Shown here: piece by piece, positions 26,181-35,586 of the stretch
Numbering within the stretch: position 1 is the stretch's first letter
How the letters are laid out: each line of letters opens with the position of its first letter
The notes under the pieces: generated by a model
Databases searched by the model: none
What the model was told of the DNA's origin: nothing
The model's input: only the letters and a program-made list of their open reading frames with translations
DNA from: CAKSHC01 sp045595395
GTDB lineage: Bacteria > Bacillota > Clostridia > Oscillospirales > UMGS1783
Direction of reading: 5' to 3'
Length of the DNA: 64,000 nucleotides
NCBI GenBank assembly: GCA_045595395.1
Contig: JAZOAH010000002.1
Location: 5,203-69,202 of the forward strand
Translations under genes and position numbers: made by a program

Positions 26181-27499
26181 TTTTCGTTCCCCTTCTGCGC
26201 CGATAAACACGCAGCCATTTGTTTAATTTCATCTTGCGCCATCTGCGAGATCATGGCACGACGATCCTTTTTTCGCTTTGCCGTAATTTTGCTTTGATCA
26301 AATATGCCGAAGTTGACATTCATCGGCTGAAAGTCAACGATCGATTCATTGCTGATATAATGAGCCAGCGCTCCGATAGCTGTATTGGCCGGAAAGTCTA
26401 CGGATGGCAAATCACATGCCATGTGCGCCGCCGCTATACCGGCAACAAGCCCTGATGCGGTACTCTCAACATACCCTTCTACACCGGTCATCTGTCCGGC
26501 AAAAAACAACCCCGGCCGACTTTTTACCATATAATTGGCATCCAAATTTCCCGGGGAATTGATGAAGGTATTGCGATGCATGACACCGTATCGCATAAAC
26601 TCTGCCTGTTCCAAGCCGGGGATCATGGAAAATATCCGCTTTTGCTCCGGCATTTTCAAATGGGTCTGAAAACCGACAATATTATACAGCGTGCCGCCAG
26701 CATTATCTTTACGTAACTGAACAACAGCATAGGGATCGCGACCGGTTTTCGGGTCAGGTAGGCCAACCGGCTTGAGTGGGCCAAAACGAATGGTGTCCTC
26801 GCCACGTCGTGCCATGACCTCAATGGGCATACATCCCTCAAACACACGACTATCTTCAAAATCGTGCAACTGGGCGCACTCACCGTTGACCAATTCCTTA
26901 TGGAAAGCCAAATACTGTTCCTTGTCCATGGGGCAGTTGATATAGTCAGCACTTCCCTTTCCGTAACGGGACGCAAAATATGCTTTTGACATATCAATGC
27001 TATCAAACGACACGATCGGTGCGGCGGCATCAAAGAAAGACAGCGGTGCACCTAGAGAATCAGCAATGGCATCCGCCAGCTTTCCGTACGTCAGCGGACC
27101 TGTCGCAATGATACAAATATCGTCCTGCGGGATATCCTCTACTTTTTGGCTGATAAAATGAATATGTTTATGGGACAGTATTCTCTCTGTGATCAAGCGG
27201 GAAAAGGCTTGCCGATCAACCGCTAGAGCGCCACCGGCCGGGACGGCCGTTTCGTCAGCACAAGCCATGATCAGCGAACCCATCAGCCGTAATTCTTCCT
27301 TGAGTAGCCCGACAGCATTTTCCAGACCGGCCGCACGCAAGGAATTAGAACAGACCAATTCGGCGAAATCACGATTATGGTGTGCCGGTGTAAATTCATT
27401 AGGCTTGATGTCGATCAGGTCAACATCAATACCCCGTTGCGCCAGCTGCCATGCCGCTTCACAGCCGGCTAAACCGGCACCGATAACCTTAATCCTCAT
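26177..27499 (-). CDS. trmFO: Methylenetetrahydrofolate-tRNA-(uracil-5-)-methyltransferase TrmFO
   Basis: 440 aa from ATG 27499. The N-terminal FAD-binding motif is VIGAGLAGCEAAWQLA, and ELVCSNSLRA and ETAVPAGGALAVDR follow. The C-terminus has GQMTGVEGYVESTASGL. It forms m5U54 in tRNA using methylenetetrahydrofolate and FADH2, unlike SAM-dependent TrmA. It overlaps the topA stop by 11 bp, as in many Firmicutes (topA-trmFO). Confidence 0.96.
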   Translation of the reverse strand: MRIKVIGAGLAGCEAAWQLAQRGIDVDLIDIKPNEFTPAHHNRDFAELVCSNSLRAAGLENAVGLLKEELRLMGSLIMACADETAVPAGGALAVDRQAFSRLITERILSHKHIHFISQKVEDIPQDDICIIATGPLTYGKLADAIADSLGAPLSFFDAAAPIVSFDSIDMSKAYFASRYGKGSADYINCPMDKEQYLAFHKELVNGECAQLHDFEDSRVFEGCMPIEVMARRGEDTIRFGPLKPVGLPDPKTGRDPYAVVQLRKDNAGGTLYNIVGFQTHLKMPEQKRIFSMIPGLEQAEFMRYGVMHRNTFINSPGNLDANYMVKSRPGLFFAGQMTGVEGYVESTASGLVAGIAAAHMACDLPSVDFPANTAIGALAHYISNESIVDFQPMNVNFGIFDQSKITAKRKKDRRAMISQMAQDEIKQMAACLSAQKGNEK

Positions 27500-29579
27500 C
27501 TTTCTTTTCCAACTGCTTTTCAAAGTTGCAGCCGTCCTTTAAGCAATGGGTTTTACCGCCTCGGCGTACTTCGCGGAAGAGTGTGCTGCCGCACTGGGGG
27601 CAAACATCAGACAAAGGCTTATCCCAAGTCATGAAGCCACATTCCGGCAAGTGTTCACAGGCATAATAGGTTTTGCCTTTACGTGTTTTCTTCTCGACCA
27701 CACGAGCGCCGCAAATCGGGCATTTACCGGGTGTTTCAACAAGAATGGACTTGGTGTTGCGGCATTGCGGGAAGCCGGGACAGGCCAAAAACTTACCGTT
27801 CTTACCGTTGCGGATGACCATATTGCGTCCGCATTTTTCACAAATGATATCGGTGACCTCTTCCGGCACCTTGATCTTAACGCCCTCAAATTTTTTATCG
27901 GCTTCGGCCAGTGTTTTGGCAAAGTCGCCATAAAAATCACGGATAACATCGACCCAGCCGACCGTACCTTCTGCGATCTTTTCCAGGTTATTTTCCATAG
28001 CGGCGGTAAATTTGACATTAACAATATCTTTGAAATTCTCGGCCATGACCTGGTTGACCGTTTCACCGAGCGGCGTCGGCGACAGAACTTTTTTCTCTCG
28101 CTCAGCATAGTCACGACTGATGACGGTAGCAATAGTGGGAGCATAGGTGCTGGGGCGACCGATCCCCTTATCCTCCATGGCCTTGATCAGCGTATCGTCG
28201 GTATAGCGTGCCGGAGGCTGTGTGAATTTTTGCTCAGTGAGAAGACCAAGAAACGGCAACACGTCCCCTACTGACATTTCGGGAATACCCTTGCTTGGCG
28301 CATCCTCATCATCGCGGCTTTCACTGTAGAGCTTTGCATAGCCGTCAAAAGTGATCTTGTTATGGGTCAGCTTAAACAGATAATCATTGGCTGTAATCTC
28401 GACAGCCGTGACATCCAGTATCTTATTGGCCATTTGACAAGCCACAAAACGACTCCATATCAGTTTATATAGCCGGTACTGTTGCGGTGTCAGACTGTCC
28501 TTAATGCGGTCCGGCACAAGGCTAACATCGGTCGGACGGATGGCCTCATGGGCATCTTGTGCATTTTTTGACTTGGTAAAGACATTGACTGTTGTCGGGC
28601 AGTATTCTTTTCCATAAGTATTTACGATATAATGGCGGGCCGACTGCGCAGCATCGTCGGAAATACGCAACGAATCGGTACGCATATAGGTGATAAGACC
28701 GGTGCTGCCAATGCCTTGAATATCAATCCCCTCGTAAAGCTGTTGAGCTGTACGCATAGTGACCTCCGGACGGAAGCCAAAACGACGTGATGCCTCACGC
28801 TGAAGGGTCGAGGTGATATACGGAGGCATGGGGCGCACTGTCTTTTTCTTTTTAGTAACATCACTGACTACATAGTCAGCTCCTTCCAATGCCGCAAGAA
28901 CGGCATCGGTCTGTTCTTTATTTTTCAATTCGATCTTGCCGGACTTATTGCCATAAAAGTTAGCGGTGTATTTTGCCTTACCAATGCCTTTGAATTGAGC
29001 AGTCAGCGACCAGAACTCTTCGGGAACAAAAGCTTCAATCTCTCGTTCCCGATCGCAAAGCATACGTACTACGACCGACTGCACACGGCCGGCCGACAAG
29101 CCTTTTTTTATCTTTTTCCATAAAAACGGACTGATTTTATAGCCAACCAGGCGGTCTAGGACACGACGCGCCTGTTGAGCGTCAACCATATCCAAATTGA
29201 TGCAAGCCGGGTGTTTGAGTCCTTCAGTAACCGCTTTTTTACTGATCTCATTAAAGGTAATACGGTTTTTTTCGTTGATATCCAGGCCGAGCATATAAGC
29301 CAAGTGCCAGGAGATGGCCTCTCCTTCTCGGTCCGGGTCGGTTGCCAAATAAACACGTTCGCATTTGGCGGCCTTTTTCTTGATGTCATTGATCACATCT
29401 TTTTTGCCGCGCATCATGATATATTTGGGCTTAAAGTCATTCTCCACATCCACACCTAAGGAGCTGACCGGCAGATCACGCACATGGCCGACCGATGCGA
29501 CAACTTCGTAATCTTTTCCAAGATATTTCTTAATTGTTCCCGCCTTAGCCGGCGACTCAACGATCACAAGTTTTGCCAT
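27489..29579 (-). CDS. topA: DNA topoisomerase I
   Basis: 696 aa. A Toprim domain (LVIVESPAKAGTIKKYLG, LATDPDREGEAIS) is followed by the type IA core with the active tyrosine in TYMRTDS at about residue 298. Three C-terminal zinc fingers of the CxxC type close the protein (CEKCGRN, CPICGARV, CPQCGSTL). It relaxes negative supercoils. The ATG is behind GAGGAGG. The gene order trmH-like, dprA, topA, trmFO is common in Firmicutes. Confidence 0.98.
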   Translation of the reverse strand: MAKLVIVESPAKAGTIKKYLGKDYEVVASVGHVRDLPVSSLGVDVENDFKPKYIMMRGKKDVINDIKKKAAKCERVYLATDPDREGEAISWHLAYMLGLDINEKNRITFNEISKKAVTEGLKHPACINLDMVDAQQARRVLDRLVGYKISPFLWKKIKKGLSAGRVQSVVVRMLCDREREIEAFVPEEFWSLTAQFKGIGKAKYTANFYGNKSGKIELKNKEQTDAVLAALEGADYVVSDVTKKKKTVRPMPPYITSTLQREASRRFGFRPEVTMRTAQQLYEGIDIQGIGSTGLITYMRTDSLRISDDAAQSARHYIVNTYGKEYCPTTVNVFTKSKNAQDAHEAIRPTDVSLVPDRIKDSLTPQQYRLYKLIWSRFVACQMANKILDVTAVEITANDYLFKLTHNKITFDGYAKLYSESRDDEDAPSKGIPEMSVGDVLPFLGLLTEQKFTQPPARYTDDTLIKAMEDKGIGRPSTYAPTIATVISRDYAEREKKVLSPTPLGETVNQVMAENFKDIVNVKFTAAMENNLEKIAEGTVGWVDVIRDFYGDFAKTLAEADKKFEGVKIKVPEEVTDIICEKCGRNMVIRNGKNGKFLACPGFPQCRNTKSILVETPGKCPICGARVVEKKTRKGKTYYACEHLPECGFMTWDKPLSDVCPQCGSTLFREVRRGGKTHCLKDGCNFEKQLEKKDED

Positions 29580-29588
29580 AGTTCCTCC

Positions 29589-30710
29589 TCAAACAGTGAA
29601 TGTTTTTGCAAGCCCGTACAATCCACCGGGCTTCTCGGTTATTATGCCCCGAATCTGCATTTCTGTCAACAGTAAAATTACATTTGTTAAGTCCATGCCG
29701 GTTTTCAGCGAGATACCGGTCATGTCCAATTCTTCTTGTAGCAATACTTGGATAACCGCACGCATCTTTTCATCATCGGGCATGGCAGCTGATTCTTTTG
29801 CCAACTCATCATTTGGTTTTATATTGGCAAACAGGTAGCCGTAATCGGATAAAATATCCCAGGCTGAGGTTACTAATTTTGCTCCGCTTTGAATCAGGCC
29901 GTTAGGGCCTTCACTTTGGCGAACATCAGCATCGCCTGGAATAGCAAAGACATCGCGATTATACTGAAGTGCCCACTTGGTCGTGATCAGTGAACCGCTC
30001 TTTTCCGGAGATTGAACATGAAGGACTCCGTCACTTAGGCCGGCAATCAAGCGGTTTCGGGGTTGAAAGTTTGAGCCAAGCGGGCGCGTGCCGGGTAAAA
30101 ATTCGCTGAGAATACAGCTGTTCTCAGCAATGTCCCAATACAGATTATACTGAGATTGCGGATATATGACATCAATACCGCATGGCAATACGGCAATCGT
30201 TTTACCTTTACAGGCAAGTGCCGCTTTGTGTGCACAAGCATCGACTCCATCAGACATACCACCAATAATGGTACAGTTGACTTCAGCCAAATCAGTCACA
30301 ATCGCTTCAGTCATTTTTCTGCCATACGACGTCATGCTGCGAGTACCGGCAACCGCAATACTTAAAATAGATTCTTTCCAAACCGGCCGCCCAAGACAAA
30401 AGAGCAGCGCCGGCGGATCATACATGGTCTTCAGATTCTGCGGATAATCTTCGTCCCAATAGGTTATCATACAAACATCATTGTTTTCGCAATAGTCAAT
30501 GACCGGCTCAATGATGCTTAATGTATTTTGTGAAAGTAATTTATCTATGTGTTCTGAAGTGAGCAGCCCGCAGTTTTTCAGTTGTTGTTCGTTTGCCATA
30601 AAGACATCTTCGGCAGAGCCGAAATGGCAGATCAACGGGATGATATTGCGATTGCCGGGCGACAGGATATGTACCAGCCATACCAAATACGCAAGGGAAC
30701 TTTGTTCCAT
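29589..30710 (-). CDS. dprA: DNA processing protein DprA
   Basis: 373 aa from ATG 30710, whose start overlaps the stop of the upstream methyltransferase gene (TAATG). The Rossmann-like DNA-binding domain has AVAGTRSMTSYG, GGMSDGVDACAHKAAL and PRNRLIAGLSDGVLHVQ, all DprA signatures. A C-terminal winged-helix-like part begins near residue 305. DprA loads RecA on incoming single-stranded DNA during transformation; in Clostridia it is often present without obvious competence. It lies 9 bp before topA. Confidence 0.95.
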   Translation of the reverse strand: MEQSSLAYLVWLVHILSPGNRNIIPLICHFGSAEDVFMANEQQLKNCGLLTSEHIDKLLSQNTLSIIEPVIDYCENNDVCMITYWDEDYPQNLKTMYDPPALLFCLGRPVWKESILSIAVAGTRSMTSYGRKMTEAIVTDLAEVNCTIIGGMSDGVDACAHKAALACKGKTIAVLPCGIDVIYPQSQYNLYWDIAENSCILSEFLPGTRPLGSNFQPRNRLIAGLSDGVLHVQSPEKSGSLITTKWALQYNRDVFAIPGDADVRQSEGPNGLIQSGAKLVTSAWDILSDYGYLFANIKPNDELAKESAAMPDDEKMRAVIQVLLQEELDMTGISLKTGMDLTNVILLLTEMQIRGIITEKPGGLYGLAKTFTV

Positions 30711-31480
30711 TATTTTGACATCTCCCACATAAATATAGATGCTGCAACCGATGCATTTAAAGACTCGGTATACTGCATAGGAATATATACCTTATTTTGA
30801 CAAAAGTCAACTGCAGATTTTGACAAACCATTTCCTTCATTGCCGATCCATACAGCGCAACCGTCGGAAAAACTCATAGTATTGACCGGTTGGGCTGCGT
30901 CACTGACGACAGCGGCATAGGATCGGATATTGTGTTGTTTAAACGCACAAGCAACCTGATCTATTGTGTCGTAAATATATATCGGCACCTTAAAGACTGC
31001 GCCCATGCTGCCGCGCAGCACTTTGAGCGAATATACATCACAGCTGCCGATAAAAAAGACGCCGTTTATCCCAAATGCTGCAGCGGAACGCAGAATGGCA
31101 CCGGCATTGCCGGGGTTTTGCAGACACTCGCATACGATATACCGACCGTTGGGATCGATCGATGTCTGCGTCTTGGGAGTTCGCCCAATTACTAAAATGC
31201 TTTGAGGGGTATCCAATGAACTGGCGCGAGAAAGGGCGGATGGTGTGGCGCAGTATACCGGAACACCGGATGATTCCAGCGCATCAACCAGATCACGAAC
31301 CACATCTAAACGGGTTTCATCAACAATAGCAGAAACAATGGATATACCGGCTGAAATTGCCTCCTGTACCAGCACATCGCCTTCCAGCAAAAAGACGCCG
31401 TCACGCATGCGGATCTTGCTTCGTTCTAAGGAACTGTAATATTTAATTGTGGGATTTGTCGGGCTGGATATGTACTGCAT
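30710..31480 (-). CDS. RNA 2'-O-ribose methyltransferase, SpoU/TrmH family
   Basis: 256 aa from ATG 31480 behind AAGGGGG. The N-terminal substrate-binding part (MRDGVFLLEGDVLVQEA) precedes a SPOUT knot domain with CLQNPGNAGAILRSAAAFG, LRGSMGAVFKVPI and WIGNEGNGLS. These are the TrmH motifs 1 to 3. It methylates a ribose in rRNA or tRNA; the target (for example 23S G2251-like) cannot be decided. The frame extends upstream to 31555 across the promoter and is ignored. Confidence 0.92.
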   Translation of the reverse strand: MQYISSPTNPTIKYYSSLERSKIRMRDGVFLLEGDVLVQEAISAGISIVSAIVDETRLDVVRDLVDALESSGVPVYCATPSALSRASSLDTPQSILVIGRTPKTQTSIDPNGRYIVCECLQNPGNAGAILRSAAAFGINGVFFIGSCDVYSLKVLRGSMGAVFKVPIYIYDTIDQVACAFKQHNIRSYAAVVSDAAQPVNTMSFSDGCAVWIGNEGNGLSKSAVDFCQNKVYIPMQYTESLNASVAASIFMWEMSK

Positions 31481-31502
31481 GGTTGATTCCCCCTTTTCAT
31501 TT

Positions 31503-31530
31503 ATTATATACCCATCCCTCAAAAATGCAA
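31503..31530 (-). promoter_or_regulatory. Promoter of trmH-like/dprA/topA operon
   Basis: Minus strand: -10 TATAAT (31503-31508) with a weak -35 TTGCAT (31525-31530) at 16-bp spacing. The start codon lies 22 bp downstream. Confidence 0.6.
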
Positions 31531-31576
31531 ATTTTTTAAAAAAAAAGTTTTTCACCGTATTTTCACATACATACTA

Positions 31577-31604
31577 TTGTCTTGTCACAAACATCGTGCA
31601 TAAT
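31577..31604 (+). promoter_or_regulatory. Possible promoter of htrA
   Basis: Plus strand: -35 TTGTCT (31577-31582), 16-bp spacer, -10 CATAAT (31599-31604). Alternative alignments exist in this AT-rich gap, so the exact element is uncertain. Confidence 0.45.
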
Positions 31605-31633
31605 AAAACTATTACAAAAAGGAGTATAAGTTG

Positions 31634-32851
31634 ATGGAAGAAAACAACAGACAATATCACCAAGATGAATACATTGCCGTAGATGTTCCTAATGAACAAC
31701 CATTCAAAAAGGAATCAAAGCAAAAAGGTGTGACCAAAACAACGCTAGCCGTTGTACTGGCCTGCGCCATCGTTCTCTCTGCTATTTTTGGTCTGGGTGG
31801 CGGCGTTATGGGATATCGATTGATGACCATGAGACCATCTCACTCACAATCGCCCGGTTCGTCAGGAAGCGATATAGCTATGAATTCGACTCCGATCGAA
31901 CTGTCGGAAGAGTCCTATAATCGCGCTACCGTTGTCCAGAACGTGTACAGCAGTGTTGTTGAAATCACAACATCTTCGGTCAGCACCTCTATATTTATGC
32001 CGCAACAGGTTCTTAGCGGTGCAGGCAGCGGTGTTATTATCACTACCGATGGCTATATTGTGACCAATCATCATGTGATCGACGGCGCTTCTGCCATTGA
32101 GGTCACACTGGCTAACGGTGAAAGTCATGCGGCCCAACTTATCGCTTCCGATGCCGAGACCGATCTTGCTGTCATTAAGATCGAAGTTTCCGATCTTACT
32201 GCCGCCACTTTTGGAGACTCCACGCAACTGGTCGTTGGTCAGACCGTGCTTGCCATAGGCAACCCTCTCGGCTCACTCGGCGGCACGGTTACTGAAGGAA
32301 TCATCAGTGCCCTTGATCGTGAGATCACTGTTGATGAAGAATCCATGACACTACTGCAGATCAGCGCTGCAGTCAATCCCGGTAACTCGGGTGGCGGCCT
32401 GTTCGATGAACAGGGAAACCTGATCGGTATTGTCAATGCTAAGGTCAGCGCCGATTCCAGCGGCGATCCCATCGAAGGACTTGGATTTGCTATTCCCTGC
32501 AATTTAGTCCGTGAAGTATCGGGTGAATTGATCGATCATGGTTATGTCAGTGGCCGTGTGGCTCTCGGCGTCACATTGATCAACATTTCCGATGAGCGTA
32601 CCGCCATGATGTATCGTGTTTCCAAGACCGGCATCTATATCCTCCAAGTAGAAAGCGGATCTAACGCTGCTAATGCCGGCCTTCGTTCGGGTGACTACCT
32701 GGTAAGCATTAATGATACCAAAATTACCTCGACAGAGGATGTCGAACAAATTCTGGAAGGTATTTCTCCCGGCGATACGCTGGCCATCACCATTGAGCGT
32801 AGCGGCCAGACTCGGACTGTTGAGGTGTTTATGGTAGAATCCACCAACTGA
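31634..32851 (+). CDS. htrA: HtrA/DegP-type serine protease with PDZ domain
   Basis: 405 aa from ATG 31634 (AGGAG 9 nt upstream; a TTG lies directly before it). A cytoplasmic charged N-terminus is followed by one membrane helix (about 36-58), so the protease domain faces outward. The catalytic triad is visible: His in TNHHVIDG, Asp in ETDLAVIK and Ser in NPGNSGGGLFD. A single C-terminal PDZ domain covers about residues 300-400 (AGLRSGDYLVSIND). It degrades or refolds damaged envelope proteins. It stands before a two-component system, but a terminator and a new promoter separate them. Confidence 0.95.
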   Translation: MEENNRQYHQDEYIAVDVPNEQPFKKESKQKGVTKTTLAVVLACAIVLSAIFGLGGGVMGYRLMTMRPSHSQSPGSSGSDIAMNSTPIELSEESYNRATVVQNVYSSVVEITTSSVSTSIFMPQQVLSGAGSGVIITTDGYIVTNHHVIDGASAIEVTLANGESHAAQLIASDAETDLAVIKIEVSDLTAATFGDSTQLVVGQTVLAIGNPLGSLGGTVTEGIISALDREITVDEESMTLLQISAAVNPGNSGGGLFDEQGNLIGIVNAKVSADSSGDPIEGLGFAIPCNLVREVSGELIDHGYVSGRVALGVTLINISDERTAMMYRVSKTGIYILQVESGSNAANAGLRSGDYLVSINDTKITSTEDVEQILEGISPGDTLAITIERSGQTRTVEVFMVESTN

Positions 32852-32860
32852 TCGTAAATC

Positions 32861-32896
32861 AACAAGCCTTTGCCCATTCGGACAAAGGCTTGTTTT
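32861..32896 (+). terminator. Terminator after htrA
   Basis: 12-bp stem AACAAGCCTTTG / CAAAGGCTTGTT with a 10-nt loop, followed by TT. The T-tract is short. Confidence 0.8.
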
Positions 32897-32902
32897 GACC
32901 TG

Positions 32903-32931
32903 TTGCGAAAAAAACGGTTTTCATATATACT
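32903..32931 (+). promoter_or_regulatory. Promoter of two-component system
   Basis: -35 TTGCGA (32903-32908), 17-bp spacer, -10 TATACT (32926-32931), followed by GGAGGAAG and the ATG at 32952. Confidence 0.7.
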
Positions 32932-32951
32932 ATCATGCAGGAGGAAGATAT

Positions 32952-33620
32952 ATGTATAAGATCTTAATTGTTGATGATGAAGAAAACATTCGTAAACTCA
33001 TACATAAATATGCTGAATATGAAGGATTTTCCGTTGCTGAGGCAGAAAACGGGATACAAGCTATAAAGTTAGCTCAAAAAAATGATTTTGACCTGATCAT
33101 TATGGACGTGATGATGCCGGAATTAGATGGTTTTTCTGCAACGGCTGAGATCCGAAAGATAAAGGACACACCTATCATTATGCTATCGGCGCGCGGTGAA
33201 GAATACGATCGCATTCACGGATTTATGGCCGGCATTGATGATTATGTTGTCAAGCCCTTCTCTCCTAAAGAACTAATGCTACGCATTCAAGCTATTCTTT
33301 CCCGTCGTAGTCGCAGTGTCGATAAAACGGATGTCTTTGAAGCAGAAGGATTAAAGATCGACTTTACCGGTCGGATCGTGACGATCGACGGTGAGCGAGC
33401 CGACCTCTCACCGAAAGAGTACGAATTGCTCTTTTACATGGTACGCAATCGCAACATTGCCCTCTACCGAGAGAAACTACTTAGCGAAGTATGGGGATAC
33501 GATTTCTTTGGGGATGACCGTACCCTGGACACACATATCAAGTTGCTTCGCAAAAGCCTTGGTGCCTACAGCAAATTCATAGTCACGCTCAGAGGGGTGG
33601 GATATCGGTTTGAAACCTAA
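32952..33620 (+). CDS. OmpR-family response regulator
   Basis: 222 aa from ATG 32952 behind GGAGGAAG. The receiver domain has D8-D9, phosphorylatable D52 (IIMDVMMPE) and K in YVVKPFSPKE. The C-terminal winged helix has LSPKEYELL and WGYDFFGDDRTLDTHI. It is a DNA-binding regulator paired with the kinase downstream, overlapping it by 11 bp. Target genes are not evident; htrA lies just upstream, as in CssRS-type envelope stress systems, but this is only a contextual link. Confidence 0.93.
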   Translation: MYKILIVDDEENIRKLIHKYAEYEGFSVAEAENGIQAIKLAQKNDFDLIIMDVMMPELDGFSATAEIRKIKDTPIIMLSARGEEYDRIHGFMAGIDDYVVKPFSPKELMLRIQAILSRRSRSVDKTDVFEAEGLKIDFTGRIVTIDGERADLSPKEYELLFYMVRNRNIALYREKLLSEVWGYDFFGDDRTLDTHIKLLRKSLGAYSKFIVTLRGVGYRFET

Positions 33621-35094
33621 AGAAAGCCGTACCGGCATCCGATATAAGCTATTCGCTTGCTTTGCGATTTTTGTAGCACTGACCCTTGCGCTACTATGGA
33701 TTCTCCAGGTCGTTTTTTTGGATGATTTTTATAAAATGATCAAAACCAACATGATAAAGAAAGCGGCAACGGTTATAACCTACAACTTAAATGAATCCAC
33801 TGATAAACTGCAGACATTAGTCACCAGAATGTCACAGGAAGGAGAACTGTGTATCGTTGTCTACGATCTCAATGACAACGGCGCATATTTGGCTGATTCA
33901 GATGTGTTGGTTGGTTGTTTGGTTCATAAACTCATGCCATATGACCGGTATCGTATGTGCATGTCCGCTATAGAAGCAGGCGGAGAATCGCTGCAATTAT
34001 TCGAAGGTGATGTCTTCCGCAACAACGATTACAATGACGATCACTTTCACGGCAATGTTCCGCAAACCGACCCGGGTCTTTATGATAGTCTGATGTATAT
34101 CCGTGTGAAACAAAACAGTATTGGTCACAATATCGCCATTATGGTCAACGGCACCATTGCACCGGTTGATGCTACGGTACAAACCTTAGTCAATCAGATG
34201 CTGATCATTACGATCGTCCTGTTGCTTTTAGCTGCCGGATTTGCCTATATCTTGTCCCGTGTTATTGCTAAACCAATTTCAAAACTCAATGACAGCGCAA
34301 AAGCATTAGCAACAGCCAACTATGATGTCTCCTTTCAAACGAAAGGCTATCGGGAAATTGAAGAACTTGCCAATTCTTTAGACTACGCAGCCAAAGAATT
34401 AAGCAAAGTGGATGAATATCGCCGTGAATTGCTGGCGAATGTGTCGCATGATATGCGCACTCCCCTCACCCTCATCTCCGGCTATGGTGAGGTTATGCGT
34501 GATATTCCGAGTGAAAACAATACAGAGAATCTCAATATTATTATATCCGAAGCCAAACGACTGACAGCGTTGGTCAATGATATGCTTGAACAAAGCCAGT
34601 ATGAAGACGGTGCTGTTCATCTGAATGTTAAGACGTTTGACCTATCGGCTTGCTTGGAAGAGATCGTCAGCCGCTATCAAAAATTTACCCAAAACGATGG
34701 CTATCACATACAAGCAGACATAGACCATGACATTTTTGTAACAGCCGATCGAATTAAGATTACTCAAGCCATCTACAACCTATTAAACAATGCATTGACA
34801 TACACCGGAACTGACAAGCAGATTAGCATTACACTCAAACGACAGGTCGGAATAGCTCGATTGGAGATTCGTGACACCGGCAAAGGTATCCCCAAGGAGA
34901 AAATACAACACATTTGGGATCGTTATTATAAGATCGATAAGGAACACCGTCGTGCCAGTCGCGGATCCGGACTGGGACTCTCCATTGTCAGAAATATATT
35001 TGAATTGCATCGTGCACAATACGGTGTTGAAAGCGCTATTGACCAAGGCAGCACCTTCTGGTTTGAGTTACCCGAAGAAAATATGCACAGATAA
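33610..35094 (+). CDS. Sensor histidine kinase (HAMP-HisKA-HATPase)
   Basis: 494 aa. It starts at TTG 33610 inside the regulator gene, with GGGGTGGG about 9 nt upstream. TM1 at about 12-36, an extracellular sensor of about 155 residues, TM2 at about 195-218, a HAMP linker, HisKA with H280 (NVSHDMRTP), then an ATPase with NNALTYT, DTGKGIP and GSGLGLSI. All catalytic motifs are intact, in contrast to the gene at 1178. Its last 27 bases overlap, tail to tail, the spmB gene on the other strand. Confidence 0.94.
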   Translation: MKPKESRTGIRYKLFACFAIFVALTLALLWILQVVFLDDFYKMIKTNMIKKAATVITYNLNESTDKLQTLVTRMSQEGELCIVVYDLNDNGAYLADSDVLVGCLVHKLMPYDRYRMCMSAIEAGGESLQLFEGDVFRNNDYNDDHFHGNVPQTDPGLYDSLMYIRVKQNSIGHNIAIMVNGTIAPVDATVQTLVNQMLIITIVLLLLAAGFAYILSRVIAKPISKLNDSAKALATANYDVSFQTKGYREIEELANSLDYAAKELSKVDEYRRELLANVSHDMRTPLTLISGYGEVMRDIPSENNTENLNIIISEAKRLTALVNDMLEQSQYEDGAVHLNVKTFDLSACLEEIVSRYQKFTQNDGYHIQADIDHDIFVTADRIKITQAIYNLLNNALTYTGTDKQISITLKRQVGIARLEIRDTGKGIPKEKIQHIWDRYYKIDKEHRRASRGSGLGLSIVRNIFELHRAQYGVESAIDQGSTFWFELPEENMHR

Positions 35095-35586
35095 GACCGA
35101 AAATATAAAAGCGCACAGATCAGCCAGCAAACCACACGTCAGAGCATAAGGCAGTTTTTTCACCCCTGCAGCACTACTGTAGAGCGCATAAGTGTAAAAT
35201 GTCGTTTCCGACGAAGCGGCCAACACGCTGGCCATGCGACCAATGGCGCTGTCCGCCCCATAAACACTAAGGTAATCGGCTAATTGCGCAATACTGCCCG
35301 ATCCGGAGAGCGGACGAAGTATTGCCAGTGGAATCAGTTCCGGCGGAATACCGATCCATGAGCATGTCGGCTCTATCAGTCGTGTCAGCCATTCTACGGC
35401 CCCGGAACCACGAAACATACCCAATGCTGTTAGCATGAGCATCAACATTGGTGCAACGCCGAGGATCGATCTGACCCCATCTTTTGCACCCTGTGCAAAT
35501 TCATCAATAATATTAATCTTTTTTACAAGCCCTAACAGCAAGATACCGAGTATCACCAGCGGTATAACAAATGACAGTATGTTCAT
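35068..35586 (-). CDS. spmB: Spore maturation protein B
   Basis: 172 aa membrane protein of the nucleoside-recognition (Gate) domain family, with about five helices and LRPLSGSGSIAQLAD and SSETTFYTYALYSS as key blocks. In Bacillus SpmA and SpmB act in spore core dehydration. It overlaps the spmA stop by 4 bp (ATGA). Its 3' end overlaps the histidine kinase gene by 27 bp on the opposite strand, and no terminator fits between them. Confidence 0.92.
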   Translation of the reverse strand: MNILSFVIPLVILGILLLGLVKKINIIDEFAQGAKDGVRSILGVAPMLMLMLTALGMFRGSGAVEWLTRLIEPTCSWIGIPPELIPLAILRPLSGSGSIAQLADYLSVYGADSAIGRMASVLAASSETTFYTYALYSSAAGVKKLPYALTCGLLADLCAFIFSVLSVHIFFG

